Part shown: piece by piece, positions 1-9,365 of the stretch
How positions within the stretch are numbered: the stretch's first letter is position 1
Layout of the letters: the number at the start of each line of letters is the position of its first letter
Assembly (NCBI GenBank): GCA_937949545.1
Contig: CALEDR010000029.1
Coordinates: 1 to 45,401, forward strand
Length of the DNA: 45,401 nt
Direction: 5' to 3'
Source: an uncultured Phycisphaerae bacterium
Lineage (GTDB): Bacteria; Planctomycetota; Phycisphaerae; Sedimentisphaerales; Anaerohalosphaeraceae
Position numbers and translations under genes: made by a program
The notes under the pieces: generated by a model
What the model was told of the DNA's origin: nothing
Database searches by the model: none
The model's input: only the letters and a program-made list of their open reading frames with translations

Positions 1-561
1 GGCCGTAATCAGATTCTGCTGTCCCGTCAAAAGACGCGCCTCTCCGTCATTGAGAATCAGCATATCAATCCGATCCAGCAGCTCCTTCAAATCATCATTG
101 GCCGTGACAATCCAGTGATTCATTGTGTCCGCGGCCACAAACGCCGGACTGCCCAGCTGACTGAGCAGCTCCATCTGGAGGGCCGGAGCTGTATTGGCCA
201 GGAAGACATATTCACAGTCCAGATAACTGTCCGGAATCCGCGGCGGCGCTTCGGCCAGCACATTCAGTTCTACCGACTCCGTACGGGCCTCATTCATATC
301 GCCCTGATAGGAACCGCACCAGCGGAACGTCTTGCTGCCCTTGCGGATTTCCAGCCCCGTCAAATCCACGCGGCGTTCCTGAAAGATTTCCTTCAAATCA
401 AACGGGAAATCCTCGCCGACTACGCCGAGGAACTTGACATCCGTAAAAATTCCGGCGCCCATCGCAAAATGAACTGCCGAGCCGCCGATGCAGTCTTCGT
501 TGTATCCGAACGGCGTGCGCACCGTATCAATTCCAACCGAACCGGTTACCAGCAATGACAT
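1..561 (-). CDS. PfkB-family sugar kinase, N-terminal part (runs off the window)
   Basis: The minus strand is open from an ATG at 559-561 to the window edge, giving 187 codons and no stop; the C-terminal ATP-binding half is outside. The start follows an AAAGGGG ribosome site about 5 nt upstream. The protein begins MSLLVTGSVGIDTV, then has IGGSAVHFAMGAG and KFLGVVGEDFP. This is the N-terminal signature of PfkB/ribokinase-type carbohydrate or nucleoside kinases, with the substrate-side glycine pair in GGSA. It would phosphorylate a sugar or nucleoside in the cytoplasm; the substrate cannot be told. It starts 14 nt after the gltX stop on the same strand, so the two are probably co-transcribed. 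Confidence 0.85.
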   Translation of the reverse strand, partial: MSLLVTGSVGIDTVRTPFGYNEDCIGGSAVHFAMGAGIFTDVKFLGVVGEDFPFDLKEIFQERRVDLTGLEIRKGSKTFRWCGSYQGDMNEARTESVELNVLAEAPPRIPDSYLDCEYVFLANTAPALQMELLSQLGSPAFVAADTMNHWIVTANDDLKELLDRIDMLILNDGEARLLTGQQNLITA

Positions 562-575
562 CGCATCCCCTTTCT

Positions 576-2201
576 TTACGCATGGCTGAAAAGCTGAATC
601 GCTCGTTCAATCCGTTTCCTTGTCCGCTCCAGCCCCAGAAGATTGACCGCATCAAAAATAGGCGGACTAATCGTCGTTCCTGTAATTGCCACCCGAAGCG
701 GCTGGGCGACCTTGCCCAGACCGACCTGCGTTTCCTCCGCCAGATTCCGCAACATTACTTCCAGCGATTCGGCCGTAAACTCTTTCAGCTGCTCAAGCCG
801 CTGAGCAATCGTTCTCAGAATATCGGCCGCCCCTTCTTTCTGCAACACCTTTTTGACCGCTTCCGGGTCATAGACAACCGCCTCGTCCGGGATAAAAGCA
901 AAGCGGCACTTTTCCTCAATCTGAGCCAGCGTCCGAGCGCCTTCATTAATCCGAATCAGATGCTCCAGCATCGCATCATCCGCCGCCGCCACTGGTGAGC
1001 CGGTCGCCTCCAGAAACACCCGAAAATGACGCACCAGCGTCTTCAGCGGCACCCGTTTGATGTGTTCCGTATTGAATGCCAGCAGCTTCTTCCGGTCAAA
1101 CAGACTGTTGGACTTGTTCAGGCGGCTCAGGTCAAAGGCCTCAATCAGTTCCTGACGGTCCATAATCTCCTGTCTGCCGGCCGGGCTCCATCCGAGCAGG
1201 GCCAGGAAATTGACCATCGTTTCCGGAAGATAGCCGCTCTTGAGGAAATCCACCACATTAATTTCCGGCAGATGCACGCCGAGAAACGCCGCCATGGCAT
1301 CAATGGCCGGCACATCCGGCATTTTCTCCCCTGCCAAAAACAAATCCAGCTCCTGTCGGCTCAGGCCGGCGGCCTTGGCCAACGCGTCCAAATCAACCCC
1401 TTTTTTCTCCTGAATTGCTTTTCGGAGGGCCTCGGGTCTTTCCCGTTTGGACAGTTTTCCTCCGCTTTCGCTGACGGTAACGGACATATGCAGGTATGCC
1501 GGTGTTCGAAAGCCCAGCGCCCGCTGGAGCAGAAGATGATTCGGGGTATTCATCAGGTGCTCCTGCCCTCGAATGACATGCGTGACCCCCATCAGCTCAT
1601 CATCCACCACCACCGCCAGATGATAGGTCGGGAAACCGTCTGATTTTAAGATGACAAAATCCCCGATTTCTGCCGGATTGAACACCACATCCCCCCGGAG
1701 TAAATCCTGAACCACAATCGGCTCCGTCTCGGTCACAGCCAGACGCACCGTAACGGGTCGCCCCTGGGCTTGTGCTTTTCGGGCCTCTTCCGGCTCCGGG
1801 AAATGCGCCGGCCGCGGATACAAAAAGACCTGCTTTTTGGCCTCGGCCTCTCGACGAAGCCGTTCAATCTCCTCCGGGGTATCAAAGCAATAATAGGCCT
1901 TCTTTTCTTCTATCAGTTTGAGGACATAATGCTGATAAATCTCCAGCCGCTGCGACTGAAAATAGGGCCCGTTCGGCCCCCCGACTTCCGGCCCCTCATC
2001 CCAATCAATCCCCAGCCAGCGTAAATCCGCCAAAACCTGCTGGGTCGCCGTGGGCGTATTGCGCTTCAGGTCGGTATCCTCGATGCGCAGCAGAAACCTG
2101 CCGCCGCTTTTGCGGGCCAAAAGCCAGTTAAACAGCGCCGTGCGGGCTCCGCCGATATGCAGATACCCCGTCGGCGAAGGAGCAAACCGTGTTACAATCA
2201 T
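576..2201 (-). CDS. gltX: Glutamyl-tRNA synthetase with an extra insertion after the KLSKR loop
   Basis: A class I aminoacyl-tRNA synthetase that charges tRNA-Glu in the cytoplasm. The HIGH-type motif is HIGG at residues 15-18 (PSPTGYLHIGGART) and the KMSKS-type motif is KLSKR at 249-253. The anticodon-binding C-terminal half is present (GYLPETMVNFLALLGWSP at 323-340 leads into it). At 541 residues it is longer than the usual 470-500. The extra is about 60 residues (256-316) between KLSKR and DFLKSGYLPE, including ALAKAAGLSRQELDLFLAGE and AAFLGVHLPE, which read like a small helix-turn-helix fold. The ATG has GAGGG 6 nt upstream. It is divergent from glnS across 213 bp. Confidence 0.97.
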   Translation of the reverse strand: MIVTRFAPSPTGYLHIGGARTALFNWLLARKSGGRFLLRIEDTDLKRNTPTATQQVLADLRWLGIDWDEGPEVGGPNGPYFQSQRLEIYQHYVLKLIEEKKAYYCFDTPEEIERLRREAEAKKQVFLYPRPAHFPEPEEARKAQAQGRPVTVRLAVTETEPIVVQDLLRGDVVFNPAEIGDFVILKSDGFPTYHLAVVVDDELMGVTHVIRGQEHLMNTPNHLLLQRALGFRTPAYLHMSVTVSESGGKLSKRERPEALRKAIQEKKGVDLDALAKAAGLSRQELDLFLAGEKMPDVPAIDAMAAFLGVHLPEINVVDFLKSGYLPETMVNFLALLGWSPAGRQEIMDRQELIEAFDLSRLNKSNSLFDRKKLLAFNTEHIKRVPLKTLVRHFRVFLEATGSPVAAADDAMLEHLIRINEGARTLAQIEEKCRFAFIPDEAVVYDPEAVKKVLQKEGAADILRTIAQRLEQLKEFTAESLEVMLRNLAEETQVGLGKVAQPLRVAITGTTISPPIFDAVNLLGLERTRKRIERAIQLFSHA

Positions 2202-2414
2202 AAAACCCTCACATAAGTTCCGGAAAACCCGACAAGATAGGTCAATCTCTCGGCAAAGTCAAGAAGTCTCTGTTCGGCAATGAAAACACTTGATGCCGAA
2301 CCCAATTTCTGAAACTTTTTATTGAAAATGCCGAAAGATAGTTTAGTTTATCCTTCTATTAGTCAAAGTAATAGAATAAAAAGCCAATAACAGGATACAA
2401 TAAATCGCAAAACT

Positions 2415-4121
<1,707 letters not shown>

Positions 4122-4122
4122 C

Positions 4123-5484
4123 ATGATCCAGCCGGAGCGGATTCGAACCCTGAACCGCCGACAAGCCCAGAACAGGGGATATGTTCTGTATTGGATGCAA
4201 AGCGCTCAGCGGGCGGTCTGTAATCATGCCCTTGAATACGCCGTCCGCTGCGCCAATGAACGAAAAAAACCGCTCCTGGCTGCGTTCGGGCTGACGCCTG
4301 CCTTCCCGAACGCCAACCTGCGTCATTATGTCTTTCTGCTCGAAGGGCTTCAGGAAACCCAGGCCGAGCTGGCCCGCCGAGGCATTCAGCTGGCCGTTCA
4401 AATCGGCCAGCCCGCGGATGTCATTTCCAACCTTGCCGCCCAAGCGGATTTGGTGATTACAGACGAAGGATACCTGCGCATTCAGCGTCAATGGCGCAGT
4501 ACCGTTGCGGAAAAAATCGACTGCCCTTTGTATGAAGTCACAGCCAACCTGGTTGTTCCTGTGGAGACCGCCTCCGAGAAAGAAAATTACTCCGCCGGAA
4601 CACTTCGCCCCCGCATTCATCGTCAGCTCGAACGATTTCTCGTTCCGCTGCAGGAAACTCGGCCGCATCTGTCATCGCTTCCGCTGGGGATAAAAAGCAT
4701 CCAAATTGAAAATCCCCTTAAACTGGCTCGCTCCCTATGCATCGACAGCTCTGTGCCGCCTTCCCCTTGCTTTCGAGGCGGTTATCAGCAGGCCCGGCGG
4801 CATCTGCTTCATTTCCTCCAGACCAAACTGGCCCACTACGACAAAGCCCGAAACAATCCTGTTCTCGACGGCCAGTCCAACCTGAGCCCCTATCTGCACT
4901 TCGGCCAGATTTCTCCCCTGGAAATCGCCCTGGCCGCCCGCGAGACAGACGAAAAAGCCGCCGTGCCCTTTCTCGAAGAACTCATCGTCCGGCGGGAATT
5001 AAGCCATAACTTCGTTTATTACAACCCGCACTACGACCAATTCGAAGCCCTGCCCCCTTGGGCTCAGCGAACCCTGCGGTATCATTCGCGCGACAAACGC
5101 CCGGTTCTCTACACAATCGAACAACTGGAGACGGCATCGACAGATGACCCGTACTGGAATGCTGCTCAGATGGAAATGGTTCTGACCGGAAAAATGCACG
5201 GCTATATGCGAATGTACTGGGGCAAAAAGGTCCTCGAATGGACCCGCCGTCCAGAAGAAGCCCTTGAAATCCTCATCACTCTCAATGACAAATATGAACT
5301 GGACGGTCGAGACCCCAACGGATACGCCGGGATTGCCTGGTGTTTGGGCAAACACGATCGCTCCTGGAAGGAACGCCCTGTTTTCGGTCAGGTCCGCTAT
5401 ATGAATGCCGAAGGGCTCCGGCGCAAATTCAAAGTCGACCTTTATGTGCAGAAAATCCGCCGTCTGCAGGAAGAACTAAAATAG
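4123..5484 (+). CDS. phr: Class II deoxyribodipyrimidine photolyase
   Basis: A light-driven flavoenzyme repairing cyclobutane pyrimidine dimers. The 453 residues have the class II pattern: an N-terminal antenna domain starting after NRGYVLYWMQSAQRA, the central LSPYLHFGQISP, then FLEELIVRRELSHNF and TGKMHGYMRMYWGKK. Near the C-terminus are DPNGYAGIAWCLGKHDR and VFGQVRYMN, which are typical of class II and absent from class I enzymes. FAD is the expected cofactor. The ATG at 4123 begins 1 nt after the glnS stop, so translation is probably coupled. The gene converges on the membrane-protein gene at 5503 with an 18 nt gap that shows no terminator hairpin. Confidence 0.96.
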   Translation: MIQPERIRTLNRRQAQNRGYVLYWMQSAQRAVCNHALEYAVRCANERKKPLLAAFGLTPAFPNANLRHYVFLLEGLQETQAELARRGIQLAVQIGQPADVISNLAAQADLVITDEGYLRIQRQWRSTVAEKIDCPLYEVTANLVVPVETASEKENYSAGTLRPRIHRQLERFLVPLQETRPHLSSLPLGIKSIQIENPLKLARSLCIDSSVPPSPCFRGGYQQARRHLLHFLQTKLAHYDKARNNPVLDGQSNLSPYLHFGQISPLEIALAARETDEKAAVPFLEELIVRRELSHNFVYYNPHYDQFEALPPWAQRTLRYHSRDKRPVLYTIEQLETASTDDPYWNAAQMEMVLTGKMHGYMRMYWGKKVLEWTRRPEEALEILITLNDKYELDGRDPNGYAGIAWCLGKHDRSWKERPVFGQVRYMNAEGLRRKFKVDLYVQKIRRLQEELK

Positions 5485-5502
5485 TCTGCGACCTTTAACG
5501 GA

Positions 5503-6195
5503 TTATTTAATATCCCATTTCGAGGAATGCTGGATAAATTTGTGCTGAATAAACATCCCGATCAGGGTCGGCACGATAATCACTGTCGGCAGGAACCACG
5601 GATGCAGGTAAACCAAATCCTCAATATAGTGAGTCGGATCCGGCCGGTTCATCTCATATTCATGCAGCAGTGCCAATACACCTACCAGCGTAATCAGACT
5701 GCCCCCCAAACTCGTAAAGAGCATTACCGATGCCTTCAGCAGAATAAAAGAAATCATTCCGCCCGCTACAATCCCGATAATCGCCCCCGCCCAGATATAC
5801 TGCTCCGGCAGCCGGCAGGCATACCAAATCCCGCTGGTGATAATTCCTCCCGCCGCAGCCCCCAGGAAACTGACACACCACTTCATCAGCGGAACAGCCA
5901 AAAAAGCAAAAACAGCCGTTCCCGCCAGCCCGCCTGCGGGCACATTCCCAAACCGCTCCCCCGCCTTCATTCCAAGAAACATCCCAATCATCCCAAAGCA
6001 AATCACCACCAAAACACGAAAAATTCGCCACCCATAAAGCAAATAAACCACACCAAAGGAAATAGCCAAAACCGCCTGAAACCAGGTTAAAACGGTAATT
6101 TGCTCCCACAATAAGTCAATGACCTGACGAACCAGACTCACATCCGCACTTGCCGACCTATGCACCTGTGCGGCAAGAAGCAGCCAATTATCCAT
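5503..6195 (-). CDS. Multi-pass membrane protein of unknown function
   Basis: A 230-residue very hydrophobic protein with roughly six or seven predicted membrane segments, for example WFQAVLAISFGVVYLLYG, FRVLVVICFGMIGMFLGM, LAGTAVFAFLAVPL, IWAGAIIGIVAGGMISFILL and WFLPTVIIVPTLIGMF. Glycine-rich helices and the layout loosely recall DUF4203/TM198-like proteins, but I do not recognise a family with certainty and assign no function. The ATG has GGAGAT about 6 nt upstream. It lies downstream of tRNA-Leu on the same strand and converges on the photolyase gene. Confidence 0.75.
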   Translation of the reverse strand: MDNWLLLAAQVHRSASADVSLVRQVIDLLWEQITVLTWFQAVLAISFGVVYLLYGWRIFRVLVVICFGMIGMFLGMKAGERFGNVPAGGLAGTAVFAFLAVPLMKWCVSFLGAAAGGIITSGIWYACRLPEQYIWAGAIIGIVAGGMISFILLKASVMLFTSLGGSLITLVGVLALLHEYEMNRPDPTHYIEDLVYLHPWFLPTVIIVPTLIGMFIQHKFIQHSSKWDIK

Positions 6196-6343
6196 CTTTT
6201 CATCTCCGAAAAATTTTTACCATTTTAACAGACACTCTCCCCCTTACAATGCGAATATCGGTAATCTATTCGAAAATCCCTTAAAAAAAGAGGACATGAC
6301 GTATCAAATATGCTCGAAAATCACGATAAGGAAGGAGACAAAA

Positions 6344-6428
6344 TGCGGATGAGAGGAGTCGAACCTCCACGAGCGCAATGCCCACAGGCACCTGAAGCCT
6401 GCGCGTCTGCCAATTCCGCCACATCCGC
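6344..6428 (-). tRNA. tRNA-Leu (anticodon CAG)
   Basis: The minus strand folds as a class II tRNA of 85 nt. The acceptor stem is GCGGATG (6428-6422) pairing with CATCCGC, followed by discriminator A at 6344. The D-arm contains GCGGAATTGGCAGACGC. The anticodon stem CAGGC/GCCTG encloses loop TTCAGGT, giving anticodon CAG (6392-6394). There is a long variable arm, and the T-arm reads GGAGGTTCGACTCC. Leucine fits both the anticodon and the long variable arm. The 3' CCA is not encoded; the next bases are TTT. Confidence 0.96.
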
Positions 6429-6439
6429 AACAATTGCAA

Positions 6440-6468
6440 AATATAGCCGGGTTTCCCTATCCCGTCAA
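6440..6468 (-). promoter_or_regulatory. Promoter of tRNA-Leu
   Basis: On the minus strand TTGACG (6468-6463) and TATATT (6445-6440) are separated by exactly 17 bp, a near-consensus sigma-70 promoter. The start point would fall around 6433, only a few bases before the tRNA 5' end at 6428. The spacer contains GGGAAACCC. Confidence 0.75.
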
Positions 6469-6772
6469 GAATTATATCAACAGTTTTTGCCGTAAATGAT
6501 TCCGAAATTTGCCTCTTATCTTGCGAAAAAATAGCGTTTCCCTATATAGTAATAATCTATACTTACGTGTTTTCTTTATTTTTACCACAAAAAATAAATT
6601 TTCACAACTTCATTATTATCAACCACATACGCAAGTACAAAATAATTTTTTATTCTCTTTTCTTTTCTGTAAGTAAAATTTACTATTTGGGAGGAATATA
6701 CAAAATAGAATGGTTTTATTAAGTGACCCCTGCCTGATCAGGGGGTTGAAGCTTTCCTGAAAGGGTGGACAT
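6469..6772. other. AT-rich intergenic region upstream of the hydrogenase genes
   Basis: About 300 bp without a convincing gene, clearly more AT-rich than the flanking coding DNA. Plus-strand elements that can be seen: a possible promoter TTGCGA (6521-6526) and TATATA (6543-6548) with 16 bp spacing; a perfect inverted repeat AGTAAA-A-TTTACT at 6672-6684 that could be an operator; and the leader elements at 6689-6765 described separately. If the promoter is right, the hydrogenase mRNA has a leader of over 200 nt. Confidence 0.4.
6689..6765 (+). promoter_or_regulatory. Possible hydrogenase leader: small ORF, hairpin and ribosome site
   Basis: A strong GGGAGGA (6689-6695) precedes a 16-codon ORF, ATG at 6710 to TGA at 6758-6760 (MVLLSDPCLIRGLKLS). 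The spacing is 14 nt, which is long. Inside it lies a hairpin CCCCTG-cctgat-CAGGGG (6727-6744). The hydrogenase ribosome site AAGGG/GGTGG (6761-6768) begins right after the small ORF stop. The arrangement could couple leader translation or folding to small-subunit expression, but it rests on sequence only and could be chance. Confidence 0.3.
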
Positions 6773-7822
6773 ATGCGATTGTCCAGACGGGATTTTCTCA
6801 AAATCGCTGGTGCAGCAGGCATCACTTCGGTTCTTCCGCTCGACCTCATCCAAAAAGCCATGGCCGGCAGCGGAGACCCTCGTGTCATCTGGCTTCAGGG
6901 ACAAAGCTGCAGCGGCTGCAGTGTCTCCCTGCTCAACAGCGTAAAAACAACAACGATTGATGACATTCTCCTGAATAAAATCAACCTCGAATACCATTCC
7001 ACCCTTATCGCAGCCGCAGGAGACCTGGCGATAAAGGGTGCCTTGGGGCCGCATCCGAATTTGACGGAACTGGGCGCATTTGAAAATCAGTGGCTGATGG
7101 AAGGAACTGAGCTGAAATTTGACCTGGATAAAGACGGGCGAGTCAACCTGGTTGATTTCAACGCCCTCTGCAGGCAGGGTTATATTTTGGTCGTGGAAGG
7201 CTCCATTCCTGCAGAAGACGCTGCTTGTCCCGTGAAATTTTGTGATATCGGCGGTCACCTTTCTATGGAGGAGGCATTCAGCATCCTCAGCCAAAAAGCC
7301 GACAAAATCATCGCCCTCGGAACCTGTGCCTGCTACGGCGGCATCCCTCACGCAGTTCCAAATCCAACAGGGGCCAAAGGCGTATCAGACAAACTGATTG
7401 AACTGGGATACAGTAAACCCCTAATCAATATCCCCGGCTGCCCGGCACATCCGGACTGGTTCGTGCTGACCCTGCTGAAGGTGCTGGCCGGTCAAACAGT
7501 AACTCTCGACAGCAAAGGACGTCCGGCAGAGTTATTCGGAGACTCCAGCAGCCAGAAAGTACACGCAAAATGTCTGTTTCATCCCTCCCGCTGGCCTGGA
7601 ACGGAGCCGCCGAAGGCCGAAACTCTCGGCGATTACGGCTGTCTGGAAACCCTCGGCTGCAAGGGCAAAAACACCTGGTCAAACTGCCCTGTCCTGAAAT
7701 GGAACAGCGGCAGCCCAGGCCAAAACGGTGTCAATTGGTGCGTCGAAGCTCGAACTCCGTGCTGCGGCTGCGTTGAACCGGATTTTCCGGACGGAAAGAC
7801 CCCCTTTATTACAGGGTCTTAA
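6773..7822 (+). CDS. [NiFe] hydrogenase small subunit (Tat-exported, Fe-S) with an EF-hand-like insertion
   Basis: The electron-transfer subunit of a periplasmic [NiFe] hydrogenase. Residues 4-13 are a twin-arginine signal (SRRDFLKIAG). Proximal-cluster ligands are C46, C49, C185 and C223. Distal ligands are H264, C267, C290 and C296. Medial ligands are C305, C330 and C333, plus C323 in NWC where three-iron enzymes have NWP. Between AAAGDLAIKGAL and GYILVVEGSIP, where relatives are short, about 45 residues are inserted; they contain a perfect calcium-loop pattern at 117-128 (D-x-D-x-D-G-x-V-N-x-x-D). There is no C-terminal membrane anchor. It is first in a unit with the large subunit (43 nt gap) and a maturation protease. 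Group 1 is likely by layout; the subgroup is not determined. Confidence 0.95.
   Translation: MRLSRRDFLKIAGAAGITSVLPLDLIQKAMAGSGDPRVIWLQGQSCSGCSVSLLNSVKTTTIDDILLNKINLEYHSTLIAAAGDLAIKGALGPHPNLTELGAFENQWLMEGTELKFDLDKDGRVNLVDFNALCRQGYILVVEGSIPAEDAACPVKFCDIGGHLSMEEAFSILSQKADKIIALGTCACYGGIPHAVPNPTGAKGVSDKLIELGYSKPLINIPGCPAHPDWFVLTLLKVLAGQTVTLDSKGRPAELFGDSSSQKVHAKCLFHPSRWPGTEPPKAETLGDYGCLETLGCKGKNTWSNCPVLKWNSGSPGQNGVNWCVEARTPCCGCVEPDFPDGKTPFITGS
7121..7156 (+). other. EF-hand/dockerin-type loop inside the hydrogenase small subunit
   Basis: Codons 117-128 encode DLDKDGRVNLVD. Asp occupies calcium positions 1, 3, 5 and 12, Gly is at 6 and Val at 8. This is the dockerin form of the loop and closely resembles the tail of the LamG protein at 38967 (YDLNGDCIVNLGDL). 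It is a direct sequence observation; calcium binding is inferred. Confidence 0.7.
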
Positions 7823-7865
7823 CCATCAGAGAGAATCAGACCCAGTGGAACTGAGGAGATAAACA

Positions 7866-9161
7866 ATGGCGACAACCTTTACAATAGACCCTGTTACGCG
7901 AATCGAAGGACATTTGAAAATTGAAGTGACGGTGGATACCGTCGATAACCAACAGCAGGTTGTCAATGCCAGGAGCTGCGGAGTGATGTTCCGGGGTTTC
8001 GAGAAAATCCTCATCAATCATGATGCATTCGACGCCCCGATTATTTCTCAGCGAATCTGCGGTGTCTGTCCGGTTTCCCACGCGACGGCAAGCTGTCTGT
8101 CCCTCGAAAACGCTTTCGGAGCGACTCCTCCGGCCAATGGACGCATCCTGAGAAACCTCATACTCGGTGCCAACTATATCCAGTCGCACATCCTGCATTT
8201 TTATCACCTGGCCGCCATGGATTATATCAACACGCAGGGCATCCTGGACATGGCCCCTTGGACTCCACGATTCATTACTCCGGATATGATCTCCGGTTCT
8301 TTGGCCCAAACACTTGTCAGTCATTATGTTCAAGCCCTTGCCATCCGTCGAAAAGTCCATCAAATGGGAGCCCTGTTCGGGGGCAAACTGCCGCATCCGG
8401 CCAGTTTCATGCCGGGCGGATGTCTGGATGTGCCCTCTACAGAGAAGCCAGCGGCCTTTCGGGTTTTGCTGGATGAAATCAAACAATTTATTGATACGGT
8501 CTTTGTTCCGGACACCCAGGCATTAAAAGACCTCTTTCCCCAGTATTCAGAAATCGGACGCGGATGCGGAAAACTGCTCGCCTACGGTGTTTTTGACCTG
8601 AATGATGCGGGCACTTCAAAACTGCTGGCTCGGGGCAGATACAACGGAACCTCCATTGAACCGCTCGACCCGGCCGTCATTGCGGAAGACGTCAAATACT
8701 CCTGGTTCAGCAGTCCCAGCGGCCTGAATCCTTCCGTTGGAGAAACCGAAGCCGACCGTTATAAAGAAGGAGCTTACTCCTGGACCAAAGCTCCACGCTA
8801 CAATGGACAGGTTTATGAACTGGGACCGCTGGCAAGGATGTGGGTAAACGGTGATTACCGGAATGGAATCTCCGTCATGGACCGTCTGTTGGCACGAGCG
8901 CTCGAAGCCCAAAAAATTGCGTATGCCATGGACAGTGCCGATCACACCTCGGGCTGGCTGAACGAACTTTCCGTAGGGGCACCCTCTTACTCAAAACCAA
9001 CCATTCCGACAGTCCCAAACCCGCTGAACGGAATCGGTCTGACCGAAGCCCCGCGGGGCGCTTTAGGCCATTGGTCAACCATCAGTGCATACATTCCGGC
9101 CGGAAGCACCACAGCAAAAGGAAAAATTCTGCGATATCAGGTAATTACCCCGACTTCCTGA
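7866..9161 (+). CDS. [NiFe] hydrogenase large subunit, ended early by an in-frame UGA
   Basis: The catalytic subunit that would hold the Ni-Fe(CN)2CO site. The N-terminal half is intact: FTIDPVTRIEGHLKIEV at 5-21 and the first metal motif RICGVC at 63-68 (C65, C68). Translation stops at UGA 9159-9161, codon 432. The next 67 codons remain open in the same frame and encode the missing, well-conserved C-terminus, including the second metal motif. The stop replaces the Trp of the usual PTTWNASPRD stretch (here PTS-stop-NASPRDD), so one G-to-A change (TGG to TGA) explains it. As read here the product lacks two Ni-bridging cysteines and would be inactive. A sequencing error, a recent mutation or read-through are the options. 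Confidence 0.93.
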   Translation: MATTFTIDPVTRIEGHLKIEVTVDTVDNQQQVVNARSCGVMFRGFEKILINHDAFDAPIISQRICGVCPVSHATASCLSLENAFGATPPANGRILRNLILGANYIQSHILHFYHLAAMDYINTQGILDMAPWTPRFITPDMISGSLAQTLVSHYVQALAIRRKVHQMGALFGGKLPHPASFMPGGCLDVPSTEKPAAFRVLLDEIKQFIDTVFVPDTQALKDLFPQYSEIGRGCGKLLAYGVFDLNDAGTSKLLARGRYNGTSIEPLDPAVIAEDVKYSWFSSPSGLNPSVGETEADRYKEGAYSWTKAPRYNGQVYELGPLARMWVNGDYRNGISVMDRLLARALEAQKIAYAMDSADHTSGWLNELSVGAPSYSKPTIPTVPNPLNGIGLTEAPRGALGHWSTISAYIPAGSTTAKGKILRYQVITPTS

Positions 9162-9365
9162 AATGCCTCTCCGAGGGATGACCAAAATCAGCCCGGCCCT
9201 CTCGAACAGGCATTAATCGGGACGCCGGTGGAGGACATCTCTCAACCGGTAGAAATTTTGCGGGTGATTCATTCCTTTGACCCCTGTCTGGCCTGCTCGG
9301 TGCATCTGCTTCGTCCGGACCAGACCAAGGCCCAAACGATTGTTCAGACGGGATGCTGTCTTTGA
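9162..9365 (+). pseudogene. Displaced C-terminal part of the hydrogenase large subunit (in frame after the UGA)
   Basis: This is the same reading frame as the gene at 7866 and continues NASPRDDQNQPGPLEQALIG, then VEILRVIHSFDPCLACSVH, ending with TGA at 9363-9365. DPCLAC (residues 472-477 if the UGA is counted as one codon) is the second metal-binding motif. Cleavage by the maturation protease would be expected after H480, removing a 19-residue tail that ends in GCCL. There is no start codon with a ribosome site here, so it is not an independent gene. The protease gene begins directly at 9366. Confidence 0.9.

Noticed and set aside
115-998. Long plus-strand open frames opposite the PfkB and gltX genes
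   Set aside because: They are Arg/Gln/Pro-rich shadows of well-supported minus-strand genes. Similar shadows occur throughout this GC-rich window.
9159-9161. UGA as selenocysteine in the hydrogenase
   Set aside because: In NiFeSe enzymes Sec replaces a Cys of the C-terminal DPCxxC motif. Here that motif is intact (DPCLAC) and the UGA sits at a Trp position. The short stem after it (4 bp) is too weak to call a SECIS element.
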